Assembly: GCA_029690005.1 (NCBI GenBank)
Contig: CP121458.1
Coordinates: 4,216,001 to 4,280,000, forward strand
Length of the DNA: 64,000 nucleotides
Direction of reading: 5' to 3'
Origin: Prescottella defluvii
GTDB lineage: Bacteria > Actinomycetota > Actinomycetes > Mycobacteriales > Mycobacteriaceae
This document shows positions 19,716 through 30,621 of the stretch, piece by piece; within the stretch, counting starts at the first letter, position 1, and each line of letters begins with the position of its first letter. A model generated the notes under the pieces. The model worked only from the letters and a program-made list of their open reading frames with translations, did no database searches and had not been told where the DNA came from. The translations under genes were made by a program, and so were the position numbers.

Positions 19716-21626
19716 TCAGGCGGCGGCGCGGACGACGCCGGCCACCTGCTGGGCCGACAGCTCGGCGAGGCGCACACAGCCGCCGCGCAGGTCGTGCGCG
19801 ATCTCGGCGGCGAGGCCGAGCCGCACCATGCCGGTCTCGCAGTCGACGACGATCGACGCCACCCCGGTGTCGGCGAGCATGCCGGCGGCGCGCTTGGCGC
19901 GCGCGACGGCATCCTTGCCGCCGGTCGCGCGTCCGTCGGTGAGGGCCACCACCAGCGCACGCCGCCGCGGGTCCCGCACGCGCTCGCGCAGCACGACGTC
20001 CCGCGCACGCAGGAACCCCTCGGCCAGCGGCGTGCGGCCACCGGTCTTCATCGCGCGCAGGCGCCGCACGGCGACATCCACCGACGACGTCGGCGGCAGG
20101 ACCAGTTCGGCGTCCCGACCCCGCACGGTGATCACGGCAACCTTGTCCCGCCGCTGGTAGGCGTCGCGCAGCAGCGACACGACCGCGCCGGTGACCGCCG
20201 AGAGCCGGTCCCGTGCGGCCATCGAGCCGGATGCGTCCACCACGAACAGCACCAGGTTACCTTCACGACCCTCCCGGATCGCGCCACGAATGTCACTGGG
20301 CGCCGACCGCATCGGTCCATCGACCCGTCCGCGGGTGGTCTGGTGTTCGGCCGCGGCGAACAGCGTCCCCACCAGGTGCAGTCCGGTGCCGCGTTCGATG
20401 GTCGGGCGCACGGTGCGGCCTCGGGTCGATCGGGAACGGGAGCGGCGGCCGGGAGCGCCGTCGCCGACGCCGGGGATCTCGAGCAGGCGCGCCTGGAACT
20501 GGGGGCCGGGGGCGGCCGCCCGGCGCTCCGAGCCGCTGCCACGATTCGGCGAATCCTGCTCGGCCGATTCGGTTTTCGGCGCCTCGGACGGCGCATCCGC
20601 GGGGCTCTCGCCGCCGCCGGGGCCGTCCGGGTCGGGCTCGGGATCCTCGTTAGCGTGGGCGTCGACGTCGGCCTTGTCCATCGCGTCGTCGAGCTGCTGC
20701 GGATCGAGACCGGGCTCGTCGAACGGATCGCGGCGACGACGGTGCGGCAGTGTCAGTTCCGCGGCGACGCGCACATCCTCCTCCGCGACCGCGTCGGCAC
20801 CGCGCCACGCGGCGTGCGCGGTTGCCGTGCGGGCGAGGACCAGATCGGCGCGCATGCCCTCCACATCGAACGACGCACACACCGACGCGATGCGCCGCAG
20901 CTCGGTATCGGACAGTTCGACGGCGTCGACCGTCGCGCGGGCCGCAGCGATCCGGCGGGCGAGGTCGGCGTCCTCGTCGGCGTAGCGGGCGGCGAAGGTG
21001 TCGGGGTCGCGCTCGTAGTCGAGGCGGCGGCGCACGACCTGCATGCGCACGTCGACGTCGCGGGAAGCGGCGACGTCGACAGCGAGGCCGAACCGGTCGA
21101 GCAGCTGCGGCCGCAGCTCGCCCTCCTCCGGGTTCATGGTGCCCACCAGCACGAACCTCGCGGGGTGCGAATGGGAGACGCCGTCGCGTTCGATGTGGAC
21201 GCGGCCCATCGCGGCGGCGTCGAGCAGCACGTCGACCAGGTGGTCGTGCAGCAGGTTGACCTCGTCGACGTACAGCACGCCCTGGTGCGCGTCGGCGAGA
21301 AGCCCTGGCTGGAACGCGCGTTCGCCGTCCCGCAGCACCTTCTCGAGGTCGATCGAGCCGACGACGCGGTCCTCGGTCGCACCCACCGGCAGCTCGACGA
21401 GCCGCGCGCGACGGCGCTCGCCGGACTGCTCGACGTCGGGCAGCAGCGCGGCGAGCGCGCGCACGACAGTCGATTTCGCGGTGCCCTTCTCACCCCGCAC
21501 CAGCACACCGCCGATGCCGGGGTGGACGGCGCACAGGATCAGCGCCAGGCGGAGCCGGTCCTGTCCGACGATTGCACTGAACGGGAACCCTGCAGGTTCA
21601 GGGCTGGCCTCGTGGGTGTGACGCAA
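19716..21626 (-). CDS. Magnesium/cobalt chelatase-type ChlI-ChlD fusion
   Basis: An intact 636-residue protein. An AAA+ ATPase domain (Walker [16 protein letters not shown], Walker [11 protein letters not shown], sensor [20 protein letters not shown]) is followed by an acidic Pro-rich linker around residues 320 to 400 and a VWA domain with the MIDAS motif [13 protein letters not shown]. In the cobalamin setting it probably powers cobalt insertion together with CobN, which is not in the window. It is orthologous to Rv2850c. The first gene of the cobO-cobB-cobA-efpA operon, it follows the cobalamin riboswitch. Confidence 0.9.
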   Translation of the reverse strand: MRHTHEASPEPAGFPFSAIVGQDRLRLALILCAVHPGIGGVLVRGEKGTAKSTVVRALAALLPDVEQSGERRRARLVELPVGATEDRVVGSIDLEKVLRDGERAFQPGLLADAHQGVLYVDEVNLLHDHLVDVLLDAAAMGRVHIERDGVSHSHPARFVLVGTMNPEEGELRPQLLDRFGLAVDVAASRDVDVRMQVVRRRLDYERDPDTFAARYADEDADLARRIAAARATVDAVELSDTELRRIASVCASFDVEGMRADLVLARTATAHAAWRGADAVAEEDVRVAAELTLPHRRRRDPFDEPGLDPQQLDDAMDKADVDAHANEDPEPDPDGPGGGESPADAPSEAPKTESAEQDSPNRGSGSERRAAAPGPQFQARLLEIPGVGDGAPGRRSRSRSTRGRTVRPTIERGTGLHLVGTLFAAAEHQTTRGRVDGPMRSAPSDIRGAIREGREGNLVLFVVDASGSMAARDRLSAVTGAVVSLLRDAYQRRDKVAVITVRGRDAELVLPPTSSVDVAVRRLRAMKTGGRTPLAEGFLRARDVVLRERVRDPRRRALVVALTDGRATGGKDAVARAKRAAGMLADTGVASIVVDCETGMVRLGLAAEIAHDLRGGCVRLAELSAQQVAGVVRAAA

Positions 21627-21639
21627 CGATCGAATCCCT

Positions 21640-21790
21640 TCACTCCTCGGTCTCCGCGCCGAGAGCTTGGCGGTACGAAACGTCGCGGCATTCTGGCTCG
21701 GGTCGATCGGATCGAACCCTCACAGTGGCGGGACCGCGCCTGATTCTCACAGGACTTCCCCGCAAACGTTTCTTCAGTTGCAGCACACTA
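21640..21790 (-). promoter_or_regulatory. Cobalamin (AdoCbl-type) riboswitch
   Basis: Read on the minus strand, the leader shows the hallmark parts in order: GGGAAGTCCTGTGAGAATCA, then GCGCGGTCCCGCCACTGTGA (the B12-box type core, complement of 21721-21740), then GAGCCAGAATGCC (complement of about 21687-21699). These match the conserved core of cobalamin riboswitches. It ends within tens of bases of the chelatase gene start at 21626, so it should turn the whole operon down when cobalamin is ample. The ends are approximate. Confidence 0.85.
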
Positions 21791-21834
21791 CCGTGCTGCA
21801 CGGGCGGCACCCTGCAGTGCCCCGACAGCACACT

Positions 21835-21863
21835 GCCGCGGCCGGGAAGATCCCGGCCGCGGC
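21835..21863. terminator. Hairpin terminator after mqo
   Basis: A 13-bp GC-rich stem, GCCGCGGCCGGGA (21835-21847) with its complement 21851-21863, closes on AGA. It lies 22 bases beyond the mqo stop (minus strand) and just before the riboswitch leader transcribed the same way. It would separate the two units. No T-run is obvious on either side. Confidence 0.6.
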
Positions 21864-21884
21864 AGCGTGAACGACGAACGAAAC

Positions 21885-23420
21885 TCAGACCGAGGCGGAC
21901 TCGGCCACCTGGTCGACCGCGGGCGCCGCGACGTCGGCGGCGTCGCCGAGCTCGAGCGCACGGGTGCTCCAGTCCCACACCTGCTCGAACAGCGCCGTGT
22001 TGTCCGACAGCTTCTGGCCCAGCGACGGGACCATCTGCTGCAGCTTCGGCTTCCACGCCTCGAACTCGCGCGGGAAGCAGCGCTGCAGGACGTCGAGCAT
22101 CGCCGGCACGGCGGTCGACGCGCCCGGGGACGCACCCAGCAGGCCGGCGATGGTGCCGTCCTCGGCGTTGACGACGGCGGTGCCGAACTCGAGGACACCG
22201 CCCTTGCCCTTCTTGCGGATGACCTGGACGCGCTGGCCGGCGGTGATGAGCTCCCAGTCGCCGCCGGTGGCGCGGGGCACGAACTCGCGCAGCGTGTGGA
22301 TGCGGTCGGTCGGCGACTGCATCAGCTCACCGATGAGGTACTTGGTGAGGCCCATCTCCGTGAGGCCGACGCCGAGCATCGAGGTGAGGTTGTTGGGCTT
22401 GACCGAGCCGGGCAGGTCGGTGACCTTGCCGTTCTTGAGGAACTTGGGCGACCAGCCGGCGTAGGGGCCGAACAGCAGGCCCTGCTGGCCGTTGATGACG
22501 CGGGTGTCGAGGTGCGGGACCGACATCGGGGGCGCACCGACGGCGGCCTTGCCGTACACCTTGGCGCGGTGCTGCGCGATGAGCTCGGGGTTGGTGCAGC
22601 GCAGGAACTGGCCGCTGACCGGGAAGCCGCCGAAGCCCTTGGCCTCCTTGATGCCGGACTTCTGCAGCAGGTGCAGGGCGCCGCCACCGGCACCGACGAA
22701 CACGAACTTGGCGTTGACGGTCTTCTTCGCGCCGGTGCGCAGGTTCGCGACCTTGACCAGCCAGCTGCCGTCGGACTGCTTGGTGAGGTTGCGGACCTCG
22801 TGACCGAAGTAGACCTGGCCGCCGGACGCGCCGACGTAGCTCAGGAGCTGCTTGGTGAGAGCGCCGAAGTCGACGTCGGTGCCGGACTCGGTCCAGTTGA
22901 GGGCGACGGGGTCGGAGAAGTCACGACCCTTGGCCATGAGCGGCAGGCGCTCGGAGAAGTAGTCCTCGGACTCCGAGTACTCCATGCCGGCGAACAGCGG
23001 GTGGCCGGCGAGTGCGTCGTAGCGGGCGCGCAGGTACTTCACGTTGTCGGCGCCGTGCACGAAGCTGACGTGCGGAATGGGGTTGATGAACTCCTTGGGA
23101 TCGGCGAGGATCCCGTTGTCGACGGCGTAGGCCCAGAACTGCCGGGAGACCTGGAACTGCTCGTTGACGTTGACGGCCTTGCTGATGTCGACGCCGTCGC
23201 CCTTGGCGGGGGTGTAGTTCAGCTCACACAGGGCGGAGTGGCCGGTGCCTGCGTTGTTCCACGGGTCGCTGCTCTCGGCGGCAGCCGCGTCGAGGCGTTC
23301 GAAGGTGGTGATCGACCAGTCGGGCTGCAGCTGACGCAGGATCGCGCCGAGCGTTGCGCTCATGATGCCCGCACCCACGAGCACTACATCGGTCTTCGCC
23401 ACTACATTCTGGTCTGACAC
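21885..23420 (-). CDS. mqo: Malate:quinone oxidoreductase
   Basis: An intact 511-residue flavoprotein. The N-terminal FAD site reads [21 protein letters not shown], and family segments include [38 protein letters not shown] and [18 protein letters not shown] near the end. It oxidises malate to oxaloacetate at the membrane face and passes electrons to the quinone pool. The start is GTG 23420 ([11 protein letters not shown]). It is orthologous to Rv2852c by position and sequence. Confidence 0.95.
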   Translation of the reverse strand: MSDQNVVAKTDVVLVGAGIMSATLGAILRQLQPDWSITTFERLDAAAAESSDPWNNAGTGHSALCELNYTPAKGDGVDISKAVNVNEQFQVSRQFWAYAVDNGILADPKEFINPIPHVSFVHGADNVKYLRARYDALAGHPLFAGMEYSESEDYFSERLPLMAKGRDFSDPVALNWTESGTDVDFGALTKQLLSYVGASGGQVYFGHEVRNLTKQSDGSWLVKVANLRTGAKKTVNAKFVFVGAGGGALHLLQKSGIKEAKGFGGFPVSGQFLRCTNPELIAQHRAKVYGKAAVGAPPMSVPHLDTRVINGQQGLLFGPYAGWSPKFLKNGKVTDLPGSVKPNNLTSMLGVGLTEMGLTKYLIGELMQSPTDRIHTLREFVPRATGGDWELITAGQRVQVIRKKGKGGVLEFGTAVVNAEDGTIAGLLGASPGASTAVPAMLDVLQRCFPREFEAWKPKLQQMVPSLGQKLSDNTALFEQVWDWSTRALELGDAADVAAPAVDQVAESASV

Positions 23421-23640
23421 TGGAGAATCGACTTCCTTGTCTGTTACACGCGACCTGTTTCACACGCATCGCCCGCCCGGATCCCACGCGTTCACCGGCC
23501 TTGCGACACCGATCGCGTCCATTCGAGACATTACGTGCACAGACCGCATTTCGCGCGCCTGTGGCGCTTAGGTTACCTGTGCGTCACCTTCCCCAATTGT
23601 GCCCTCGCAAACGACTCTGTTGTGCCAATAGAGTGTGATC

Positions 23641-24689
23641 GTGACTACTTGGGCCCCCGACGTCCTGGGCGACGGATACCAGCAGCTGACAATCCCTTTG
23701 GGGCCGGACCCGACGGGGAGGGCACGGTCGAGGCCACCCTGGTCCGCTATCAACCGTCGACGATGACCGGCACCCGAGCGGTGCTGTACGTCCACGGCTT
23801 CACCGATTACTTCTTCCAGCAGCACCTGGCCGAGCACTTCGCCGAGCAGGGCTACGCCTTTTTCGCCCTCGACCTGCGCAAATGCGGCCGCTCGCGGCGT
23901 CCGGGGCAGACGCCGCACTTCGTCACCGACCTGAAGTACTACGACCGCGAGCTGGACGAGGCCCTGAGCCTGGTCCGTGAGCAGATCGGCGGCGGTCAGG
24001 TCCTGCTGGTCGCCCACTCGACCGGCGGCCTGATCGTGCCGCTGTGGCTCGACCGCGTCGAGCGCCGCCCGGGCGGATCCGCGGGCGCGGGTGTGGCGGG
24101 CGTCATCCTCAACAGTCCCTGGTTCGACCTGCAGGGTCCCGCCCTGCTGCGCAACCCCGGCACCACCGCCGCGATCGACGCGCTGGGCCGGGTGTCGAGC
24201 AAGACCCCTATACCCGGGCAGAAGCTCGACACATACGGCTCGAGCCTGCACATCGGCGCCAACGGCGAGTGGGAGTACGACCTCGACTGGAAGCCGCTGA
24301 CCGGGTTCCCGATCACGTTCGGCTGGCTGCGCGCCATCCGCCGCGGCCACGCGCACCTGCACCGCGGACTCGACATCGGGGTGCCGTCGCTCGTCCTGCG
24401 GTCGAAGACCACGGTGTTCGCCTCCCGCTACAACCCCAGCGTGGACGCCGCCGACGCCGTCCTCGACGTCGACCAGATCGCCAAGTGGGCCGGCTGCCTC
24501 GGCAACCGCACCACGATCGTCCCCATCGACGGCGCCCGCCACGACGCGTTCCTGTCCACCGCAGAGCCGCTCGCGGCGGCGTTCTACGAGGTGGACCTGT
24601 GGCTGTCGTGGCTCGACGCTCACCACCTCGCCGCGACGGACACTGAGCCGGCATCGACCATCAGTTCCGAGACGGGAGCCCGCGCGTGA
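23641..24689 (+). CDS. Alpha/beta-hydrolase (serine hydrolase, Rv2854-like)
   Basis: About 349 residues starting with GTG 23641 ([16 protein letters not shown]). An alpha/beta-hydrolase fold with the oxyanion strand [11 protein letters not shown], the nucleophile elbow [12 protein letters not shown] (Ser), and a C-terminal His in [10 protein letters not shown]. It is probably a lysophospholipase-like esterase. A GGGG run near 23720 causes one break (expected [11 protein letters not shown]). The stop overlaps the mtr start as GTGA at 24686-24689, so mtr is translated from the same message. The neighbour pairing matches Rv2854/Rv2855 of M. tuberculosis. Confidence 0.82.
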
Positions 24690-26074
24690 CCCACTTCGAC
24701 ATCGCGATCATCGGTACCGGGTCTGGCAATTCGATCCTCGACAGGCGTTATGACGGCAAGAAGGTCGCGATCCTCGAAGAGGGCACCTTCGGTGGCACCT
24801 GCCTCGACGTCGGCTGCATCCCCACCAAGACGTTCGTCTACACCGCCGACGTCGCCCGCGCGGTCGCCGAGTCGTCGAAGCTCGGCATCGACGCGACGCT
24901 CGACGACGTGCGCTGGCACGACATCGTCAAGCGGGTGTTCGGCCGGATCGATCCGATCTCGGCGGGCGGCGAGCGGTACCGCACCGAGGATTGCGCGAAC
25001 GTGACCGTCTTCCGCGGTCACGCGAAGTTCGTGGGCCCGCGGACCATCGACACCGGAACCGGTGAGGTGATCACCGCAGACCAGGTGGTGATCGCGGCCG
25101 GCTCGCGCCCGACGATCCCGCAGGAGATCATCGACAGCGGTGTCCGCTTCCACACCAACGACGACATCATGCGGCTGCCGGAGCTGCCGGAGCGTCTCGT
25201 CATCCTCGGATCGGGGTTCATCGCCGCCGAGTTCGCGCACGTGTTCTCGGCGCTCGGCGTGCAGGTGTCGATCATCGCCCGCAGCGACCGCCTGCTCCGC
25301 CACCTCGACCGCGCCGTCTCCGACTGGTTCACCGAACTGGCGCAGCGTAAGTGGGACGTCCACCTGTGCCACCCGATGGTCGCGGCCCGTTCGGTGGGCG
25401 ACGGCGTCGAGATCGAACTGTCGGACGGAACCGTCGTGGCGGGCGACGAACTGCTCGTCGCGGTCGGTCGCACGCCGAACGGCGACCGGCTCGACGCCGC
25501 ACTCGGCGGGGTCGCGGTCGACGAGTCGTGCCGCGTGATCGTCGACGAGTACCAGCGCACCACCGCGGAGGGAGTGTTCGCGCTCGGAGACATCTCGTCG
25601 CCGAACCAGCTCAAGCACGTTGCGAACCACGAGATGCGGGTCGTCCAGCACAATTTGCTGCAGGACGCCTGGAACACCACCGAGCAGTCCATCGCGAAGC
25701 TGCGCCGCACCGATCACCGGTTCGTGCCGTCCGCGGTGTTCACCGACCCGCAGATCGCCAGCGTCGGAATGACCGAGGAGCAGGCCCGCGAGGCCGGCCT
25801 GGACATCACCGTCAAGCTGCAGAACTACTGCGACGTCGCCTACGGCTGGGCGATGGAGGACGACGAGGGCCTCTGCAAGGTGATCGCCGAACGCAGCACC
25901 GGACGCCTCCTCGGCGCGCACGTCGTCGGCGCCCAGGCCCCCACCCTGATCCAGCCGCTGATCCAGGCCATGAGCTTCGGGCTCTCGGCACAGGACATGG
26001 CCACCGGCCAGTACTGGATCCACCCAGCCCTCCCCGAGGTCGTCGAGAACGCGCTACTGGGCCTGGAGATCTGA
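24686..26074 (+). CDS. mtr: Mycothione reductase
   Basis: An intact 462-residue pyridine nucleotide-disulfide reductase. It has the FAD motif [10 protein letters not shown], the redox-active disulfide [13 protein letters not shown], an NADPH site [19 protein letters not shown] and the C-terminal catalytic [12 protein letters not shown]. It reduces oxidised mycothiol with NADPH, keeping the actinobacterial thiol pool reduced. Start GTG 24686, coupled to the hydrolase gene. It is orthologous to Rv2855. Confidence 0.94.
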   Translation: MTHFDIAIIGTGSGNSILDRRYDGKKVAILEEGTFGGTCLDVGCIPTKTFVYTADVARAVAESSKLGIDATLDDVRWHDIVKRVFGRIDPISAGGERYRTEDCANVTVFRGHAKFVGPRTIDTGTGEVITADQVVIAAGSRPTIPQEIIDSGVRFHTNDDIMRLPELPERLVILGSGFIAAEFAHVFSALGVQVSIIARSDRLLRHLDRAVSDWFTELAQRKWDVHLCHPMVAARSVGDGVEIELSDGTVVAGDELLVAVGRTPNGDRLDAALGGVAVDESCRVIVDEYQRTTAEGVFALGDISSPNQLKHVANHEMRVVQHNLLQDAWNTTEQSIAKLRRTDHRFVPSAVFTDPQIASVGMTEEQAREAGLDITVKLQNYCDVAYGWAMEDDEGLCKVIAERSTGRLLGAHVVGAQAPTLIQPLIQAMSFGLSAQDMATGQYWIHPALPEVVENALLGLEI

Positions 26075-26090
26075 GTCGTCCGCGCGCCGG

Positions 26091-26510
26091 TCACCCGACC
26101 GGCGCGCGTCGCTCGGCCGAATCCGGCAGCCAGGCCTGCCATCCCGCGAGGAGCACCGCGACCACCGCTGCGGGGACGAAGTAGACGAATGTGAACTGCG
26201 GGGCGGGCCTGAACAAGGACCCGAACGAGCCGAGCGTGAGGACGGCGGCGACGACTCCCGCGGCCCAGCGCCGAGCGATCACCGCGGGAAGCAGGCACAG
26301 CAGCGCCGGCACGATCAACGCGGCCACGATCGGTGGTCCGTAAAACCGCGCGATCGACATCTCGCATTGCTCGCCTGGCATGACGCCGGCGTCGGGATAC
26401 CCCAGCTCACACGAGGTGATCTGGAGCATCGGACTCGTCGCCGCGAGGACCCCCAGCCCGGCGCAGATCCACGCCAGCCCGACCCATCCCGCCCGAATCA
26501 CGTTCAGCAT
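26091..26510 (-). CDS. Four-span membrane protein, unknown
   Basis: An intact protein of 139 residues with four likely spans: GWVGLAWICAGLGVLAA, PPIVAALIVPALLCLLPAVI, AAGVVAAVLTLGSFG and FVYFVPAAVVAVLLAGW. A pair of Cys residues lies in the first loop (SCELGYPDAGVMPGEQCE), possibly a disulfide outside the membrane. It is convergent with mtr (17-bp gap). The family is unrecognised. Confidence 0.7.
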   Translation of the reverse strand: MLNVIRAGWVGLAWICAGLGVLAATSPMLQITSCELGYPDAGVMPGEQCEMSIARFYGPPIVAALIVPALLCLLPAVIARRWAAGVVAAVLTLGSFGSLFRPAPQFTFVYFVPAAVVAVLLAGWQAWLPDSAERRAPVG

Positions 26511-26538
26511 TCCGCAGTCACAACTCTCGGATCGTCGA

Positions 26539-26583
26539 ATAGTGAAGGATTCCTCTCGGATTCCGAGACGAATCCTTCACTAT
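26539..26583. repeat. Long near-perfect palindrome (21-bp arms)
   Basis: The arms 26539-26559 and 26563-26583 begin ATAGTGAAGGATTC and pair over 21 bp with one mismatch, closing on ATT. The sequence lies between divergent genes at 26510 and 26768, where no transcript is expected to end on either strand. That makes a plain terminator unlikely. A dispersed palindromic repeat or an operator is more plausible. Confidence 0.65.
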
Positions 26584-26767
26584 CAGCGCGGGCGGCAAAA
26601 GGCCGTGGGCCAGCACCTGGATGCCGCCGAGGCCACCTTCCAGTCCGGCGCGGACCCTTGCGGAACTTCGCTGCGACGCATCGTTTTCCGTCCGCGCCCT
26701 CCCCCTCCCCTGGACGGGTTACGGCGAACCAGCCCGACGAATGATGGCGCTCAGCTAGATTCGGCGG

Positions 26768-28037
26768 ATGACGGGTAACCGGATCTGCCGCCGTTTCGTC
26801 ACCGCGATCGCTGTTGCGCTGCTCGCGGGCGCACCCCAGATCCTCACTCCGACAGCCCAAGCCGTGCCCGTCGTCACGCCTACGCGGGACGACCCCGGGG
26901 CTGTCCTCGAGTCCGCCCCACTGCCCCAGTCGTTCTGGCTGCCGGGCACCGGCGCCGCGTACCGGATCACCTACGAAACCACGGGCCCGAACGGCAGCAC
27001 CCCCTGCACCGGAATGGTGTTCGTCCCGGCCGGCTCGCCGCCGCCGGGCGGCTGGCCGGTCATCGCGTGGGCACACGGCACCATCGGTGATTCCGACGCG
27101 GATGCCCCGTCGCGCAACGGGGTCGACGAAGCCAGCAGTAGCTACGTCGCGAACTGGCTCGCCCGCGGCTACGCGGTCGCGGCCACCGATTACATCGGTC
27201 TGGGCACCCCCGGTGTCCCGCCGTATCTGAACGGGAAGGCCGCGGCGCACAGTGTGATCGACTCGGTGCGCGCGGCCCGCGCCGTCGACGGCCGGCTCTC
27301 GCCGAAGTGGGCGGTCGTCGGCCTGTCCGAGGGCGGGCAGGCGTCGGTGTTCACCGCGCGCGCCGCCAGCGAGTACGCGCCCGAATTGGACTACCGCGGC
27401 GCGGTCGCCACCGGCGTGCCGTCGAACATCGAGACGATCGCCCCGCTGGCGGGACCTGAACTTCCCGCCGCAGAGCCTCGCCGGGCTGACCAATTTCATG
27501 ACGTTCGTGATCGCCGGGCTCCGCGATACTCACCCCGAACTCGACGTGAACAGCTACCTGACGCCGATCGGCCGCACGCTGGTCGACGCGGCGCCGGAGA
27601 TGCCGTACCCGCAATTCGCCCAACTTGCCGCGAATGTCTCCGTGGCCCAGATGCTCTCGCGCTCACTCAACAATCCCGCACTACTGGCCGCGCTGCGCGA
27701 CTACCTGCAGGTGCCGACACACGGATACGACCGGCCGCTGATGATCCGACAGGGGTCCGAAGACCCGACCGTGCCTCTGCCGTTGACGCTCGAGCTCGTC
27801 GCGGACATGAACCTGGCCGGTACCTTCCCAGAGTTCAAGGTCTATCCGGCCGATCACATCGGCAGCATGTACGCCGGTGAGGCCGACGCGGTCGCCTTCG
27901 TCGACAGGGTGTTCCAGTGCGAGCCCGGATCGGCCGAACGCGCGTGCGGGCCGGCCTCCGGAGGATCGCTCGCGTCACTCGGGCCGGTCGGGTCGCTCCA
28001 GCTGCTCGGGTCGCTGGGGCTACTCGGTTCGAACTGA
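26768..28037 (+). CDS. Secreted lipase of the LIP (secretory lipase) family
   Basis: About 423 residues with a signal peptide (RRFVTAIAVALLAGAP, cleavage near AQA-VP). The alpha/beta-hydrolase nucleophile elbow is VVGLSEGGQASV, the GxSxG serine. A C-terminal GPVGSLQLLGSLGLLGSN tail is Gly/Leu rich. It resembles actinobacterial triacylglycerol lipases exported outside the cell. A single break at 27455 (LAG-DLNFPPQSLAGL) is repaired by one G. It is preceded by the palindrome at 26539. Confidence 0.82.
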
Positions 28038-28070
28038 GCACGGCCCGGCGAGGACGAGGACCGTCGCGCG

Positions 28071-28739
28071 TCAGCGCCTGTGCGCCAGCGCCCGCACGAT
28101 CCTGTCGCCGATGGACTGCAGAATCTGCACGAGGACGACGAGCACGACGACCGCGACGAGCAGGACCGGCGTGTTGAACCGCTGGTAGCCGTAGACGATC
28201 GCGAAGTCGCCCAGTCCGCCGCCGCCGATGACACCCGCCATCGCCGAGTAGCCGACCAGCAGCACCACGGTCAGCGTCGCACCCGCTACCAGGGCCAAAC
28301 CGACTCCGGCAGTAGCACCTTGCGCACGATCTGCCCGTTGCTCGCGCCCATCGCCTGAGCGGCCTCGACGCGGCCGACGGGGACCTCGCGCAGAGAGGAC
28401 TCGACGACCCGCGCGTAGAACGGGATCGCGCCGATCGTCAGCGGCACGATCGCGGCGGTCGGTCCGATCGCGGTGCCGACGATCATCCGGGTCGTGCCGA
28501 TGAGCGCGATCATCAGGATCAGGAACGGCAGCGAGCGGAACACGTTGACGATCGCGCCCAGCACTGCGTTGACGGCGCGTTGCGGCCACAGCCCGCTCGG
28601 CGAGGTCACGTGCAGGATCACCCCGAGCAACACACCGCCGATCACGGTGAGCACGAAGCGAGATTCCCACCATGTAGAGGGTCTCCTGTGTCGCCTCCCA
28701 CACCTCGGGGAGCGAGTCCTTCCAGGACAGCTTGTTCAT
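28071..28739 (-). CDS. metI: Methionine-type ABC importer permease MetI
   Basis: About 222 residues, the single permease of a MetNIQ importer. It starts [20 protein letters not shown], and the EAA-loop that contacts the ATPase reads EAAQAMGASNGQIVRKVLLP. About five spans follow the pattern of MetI. Breaks near 28660 and 28295 are repaired by one base. The ATG overlaps the metN stop by ATGA (28736-28739). It is the last gene of the operon. Confidence 0.87.
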   Translation of the reverse strand: MNKLSWKDSLPEVWEATQETLYMVGISLRAHRDRRCVARGDPARDLAERAVAATRRQRSAGRDRQRVPLAAVPDPDDRAHRHDPDDRRHRDRTDRRDRAADDRRDPVLRAGRRVLSARGPRRPRRGRSGDGREQRADRAQGATAGVGLALVAGATLTVVLLVGYSAMAGVIGGGGLGDFAIVYGYQRFNTPVLLVAVVVLVVLVQILQSIGDRIVRALAHRR

Positions 28740-29755
28740 GCGATTCGTCCTTCGATCCGGGCCTCAGGACCCCAGGAGAGGGTGGTGCCTGGCTGCGCGT
28801 CGACGAAGGCCTCGACGTCCGCGCGGGACACATCGGGACCGAACCGCAACCGGAGGCGACCGACGGTGACGCCGGCGACCTGTTCGACGCTGCCGCCGAC
28901 GACGGAGATGTCGACGTCGAGCTTGCGGACGAGCTGCGCGAGCCACGGCCCGGACGCCTCGTCGCCAATCGTGGTGACGAGTGCGGTGTCGGCGCTGTCC
29001 CCCGCGGACGGGTCGTCGCCCACCGGCACGATCGCGGCGCCCAGCGCCGAGCCGGGCGTCCCGATCAGGTCGAGAATCCGTCCGGTCTCGGCGATCCGGC
29101 CGTCCTTCGAGCCTCGCGGCGGACGTGCAGATGCGGCGCAGCACGCCCAGTTCGTGGGTGATGAGCACGACGGTGACGCCGATCGAGCGGTTGAGTTCGG
29201 CCAGCAGGTCCAGCACCTGGTCGGTGGTGTCGGGGTCGAGCGCGCTGGTCGCCTCGTCGCACAGCAGCACGTCCGGCTCGGACGCCAGCGCGCGTGCGAT
29301 GCCCACGCGCTGTTGCTGCCCGCCGGACAGCTGCGACGGGAACGCCTTCTCCTTGCCGCCGAGTCCGACCAGCTCGATCAGCTCGTCGGCACGGGCCCGG
29401 CGCTGCTTGCGGTCCATTCCGGCGAGCTCGAGCGGGAACTCGACGTTGGCCCGCACCGTCCGCGAGTGCAGCAGGTTGAACTGCTGGAACACGGTGCCGA
29501 TCCGGCGGCGCGCTTGACGCAGTCCCGCGCCGGAGAGCTGGGAGAGGTCGTCGCCACGGAGCACGATGCGTCCACTCGTGGGCTGCTCGAGCAGGTTGAG
29601 GCACCGCAGCAGCGTGGACTTACCGGCGCCGACGGCCCGACGATGCCGAAGATCTCGCCCTCGGCGATCTCGAGGTCGATGCCCCGCAGGGCCGATACCT
29701 CCCCCGCGCCACCGGCAGCGGGGAAGGTCTTGACCAGGTTCTCGACGCTGATCAT
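28736..29755 (-). CDS. metN: Methionine-type ABC importer ATPase MetN
   Basis: About 340 residues. The nucleotide-binding domain has Walker A ([18 protein letters not shown]), signature [15 protein letters not shown], Walker [12 protein letters not shown] and the switch [15 protein letters not shown]-terminal ACT-like regulatory domain (NIL domain) follows, [18 protein letters not shown] domains give feedback inhibition by the imported substrate. Breaks near 29633 and 29112. The metQ stop and this start overlap by one base. Confidence 0.9.
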
Positions 29756-30589
29756 CAGCTGGCCGGGTGAACAGGGACGACGGAACCGGAGTAGTTCTCC
29801 TCAATCCAGGTGGCGGTCTCCGGTACTTCGAGCGCCGCGGCGAGCGCCTTGACGCCGGGATCGTTCTCGTCGGCAGCGCGGACGACGAGCAGGTTCGCGA
29901 ACGGGTTGTTCTCGACCTTCTCCGACAGCAGCGCATCCTTCGCCGGGGTCAGGCCCGCCTCGATCGCGTAGTTGGAGTTGATGACAGCCGCGGTGATCTG
30001 CGGGTCGCCCAGGTTACGCGCGAGCTGCGAGCGCTCGATCTCGACGAACTTCAGATTCTTCGGGTTGGCCTTGATGTTCGCCTGGGTGACGACGGACAGG
30101 TCGGCCTGCGCGAACGGCTTGTCCATCTGGATCAGCCCGGCGGACTCGAGCAGGTAGAGGCCGCGCGCGAAGTTGGTGGTGTCCTTCGGCAGTGCGATGG
30201 TCGAGCCGTCGGCGAGCTGGTCGACGGCGGTGATCTTCTGCGAGTACAGGCCCATCGGCTCGAAGGTGGACGGAGGCGACCGAGACCAGGTCGTCCACGC
30301 CCTTCTGCTTCTGCCAGTCGGCGAGGTAGGGGGCGTGCTGGAAGTAGTTGGCCTGGACGTCGCCGGCGACGAGCAGCTCGTTGGGGTCGATCTCGCCGGT
30401 GACGGGCTTGATGTCGAGCTTGACGTCACCCAGGACGCCGGAGTCGGCGACGTGCTCGAGGATCTCGACGTGCGGGGTGCTCGACGCGGAGATCACCAGC
30501 TTCTCGCCGTCACTACCCGACGAGCAGGCGGCCAGGCCCGCGGTGAGCAGGGCGGCGGCGGAGAGAACAGCGGTGCGGCGCAAGAACAT
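29755..30589 (-). CDS. metQ: Methionine-type substrate-binding lipoprotein MetQ
   Basis: About 278 residues. A lipoprotein signal ends in [13 protein letters not shown] with the lipobox Cys. The NlpA/MetQ-type periplasmic domain follows ([63 protein letters not shown]). It would deliver D- or L-methionine, its derivatives or a related sulfur compound to MetNI. A break near 30270 is repaired by one base. Start ATG 30589, 32 bp after the oxygenase stop. Confidence 0.9.
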
Positions 30590-30621
30590 TGAGGGGTACC
30601 TTCCGGTGCTTGTGGAGATGG

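Noticed and set aside
18939..21743. A 934-residue open frame on the plus strand over the chelatase and cobO genes.
   Set aside because: It is a shadow of high-GC codon use. The minus-strand frames carry full AAA+, VWA and P-loop motifs, and the plus-strand product shows none.
23562..23590. A possible second iron box (CTTAGGTTACC) upstream of mqo and the hydrolase.
   Set aside because: Only one half-site matches. The second half lacks the CCTAA end, so it is below what I would call.
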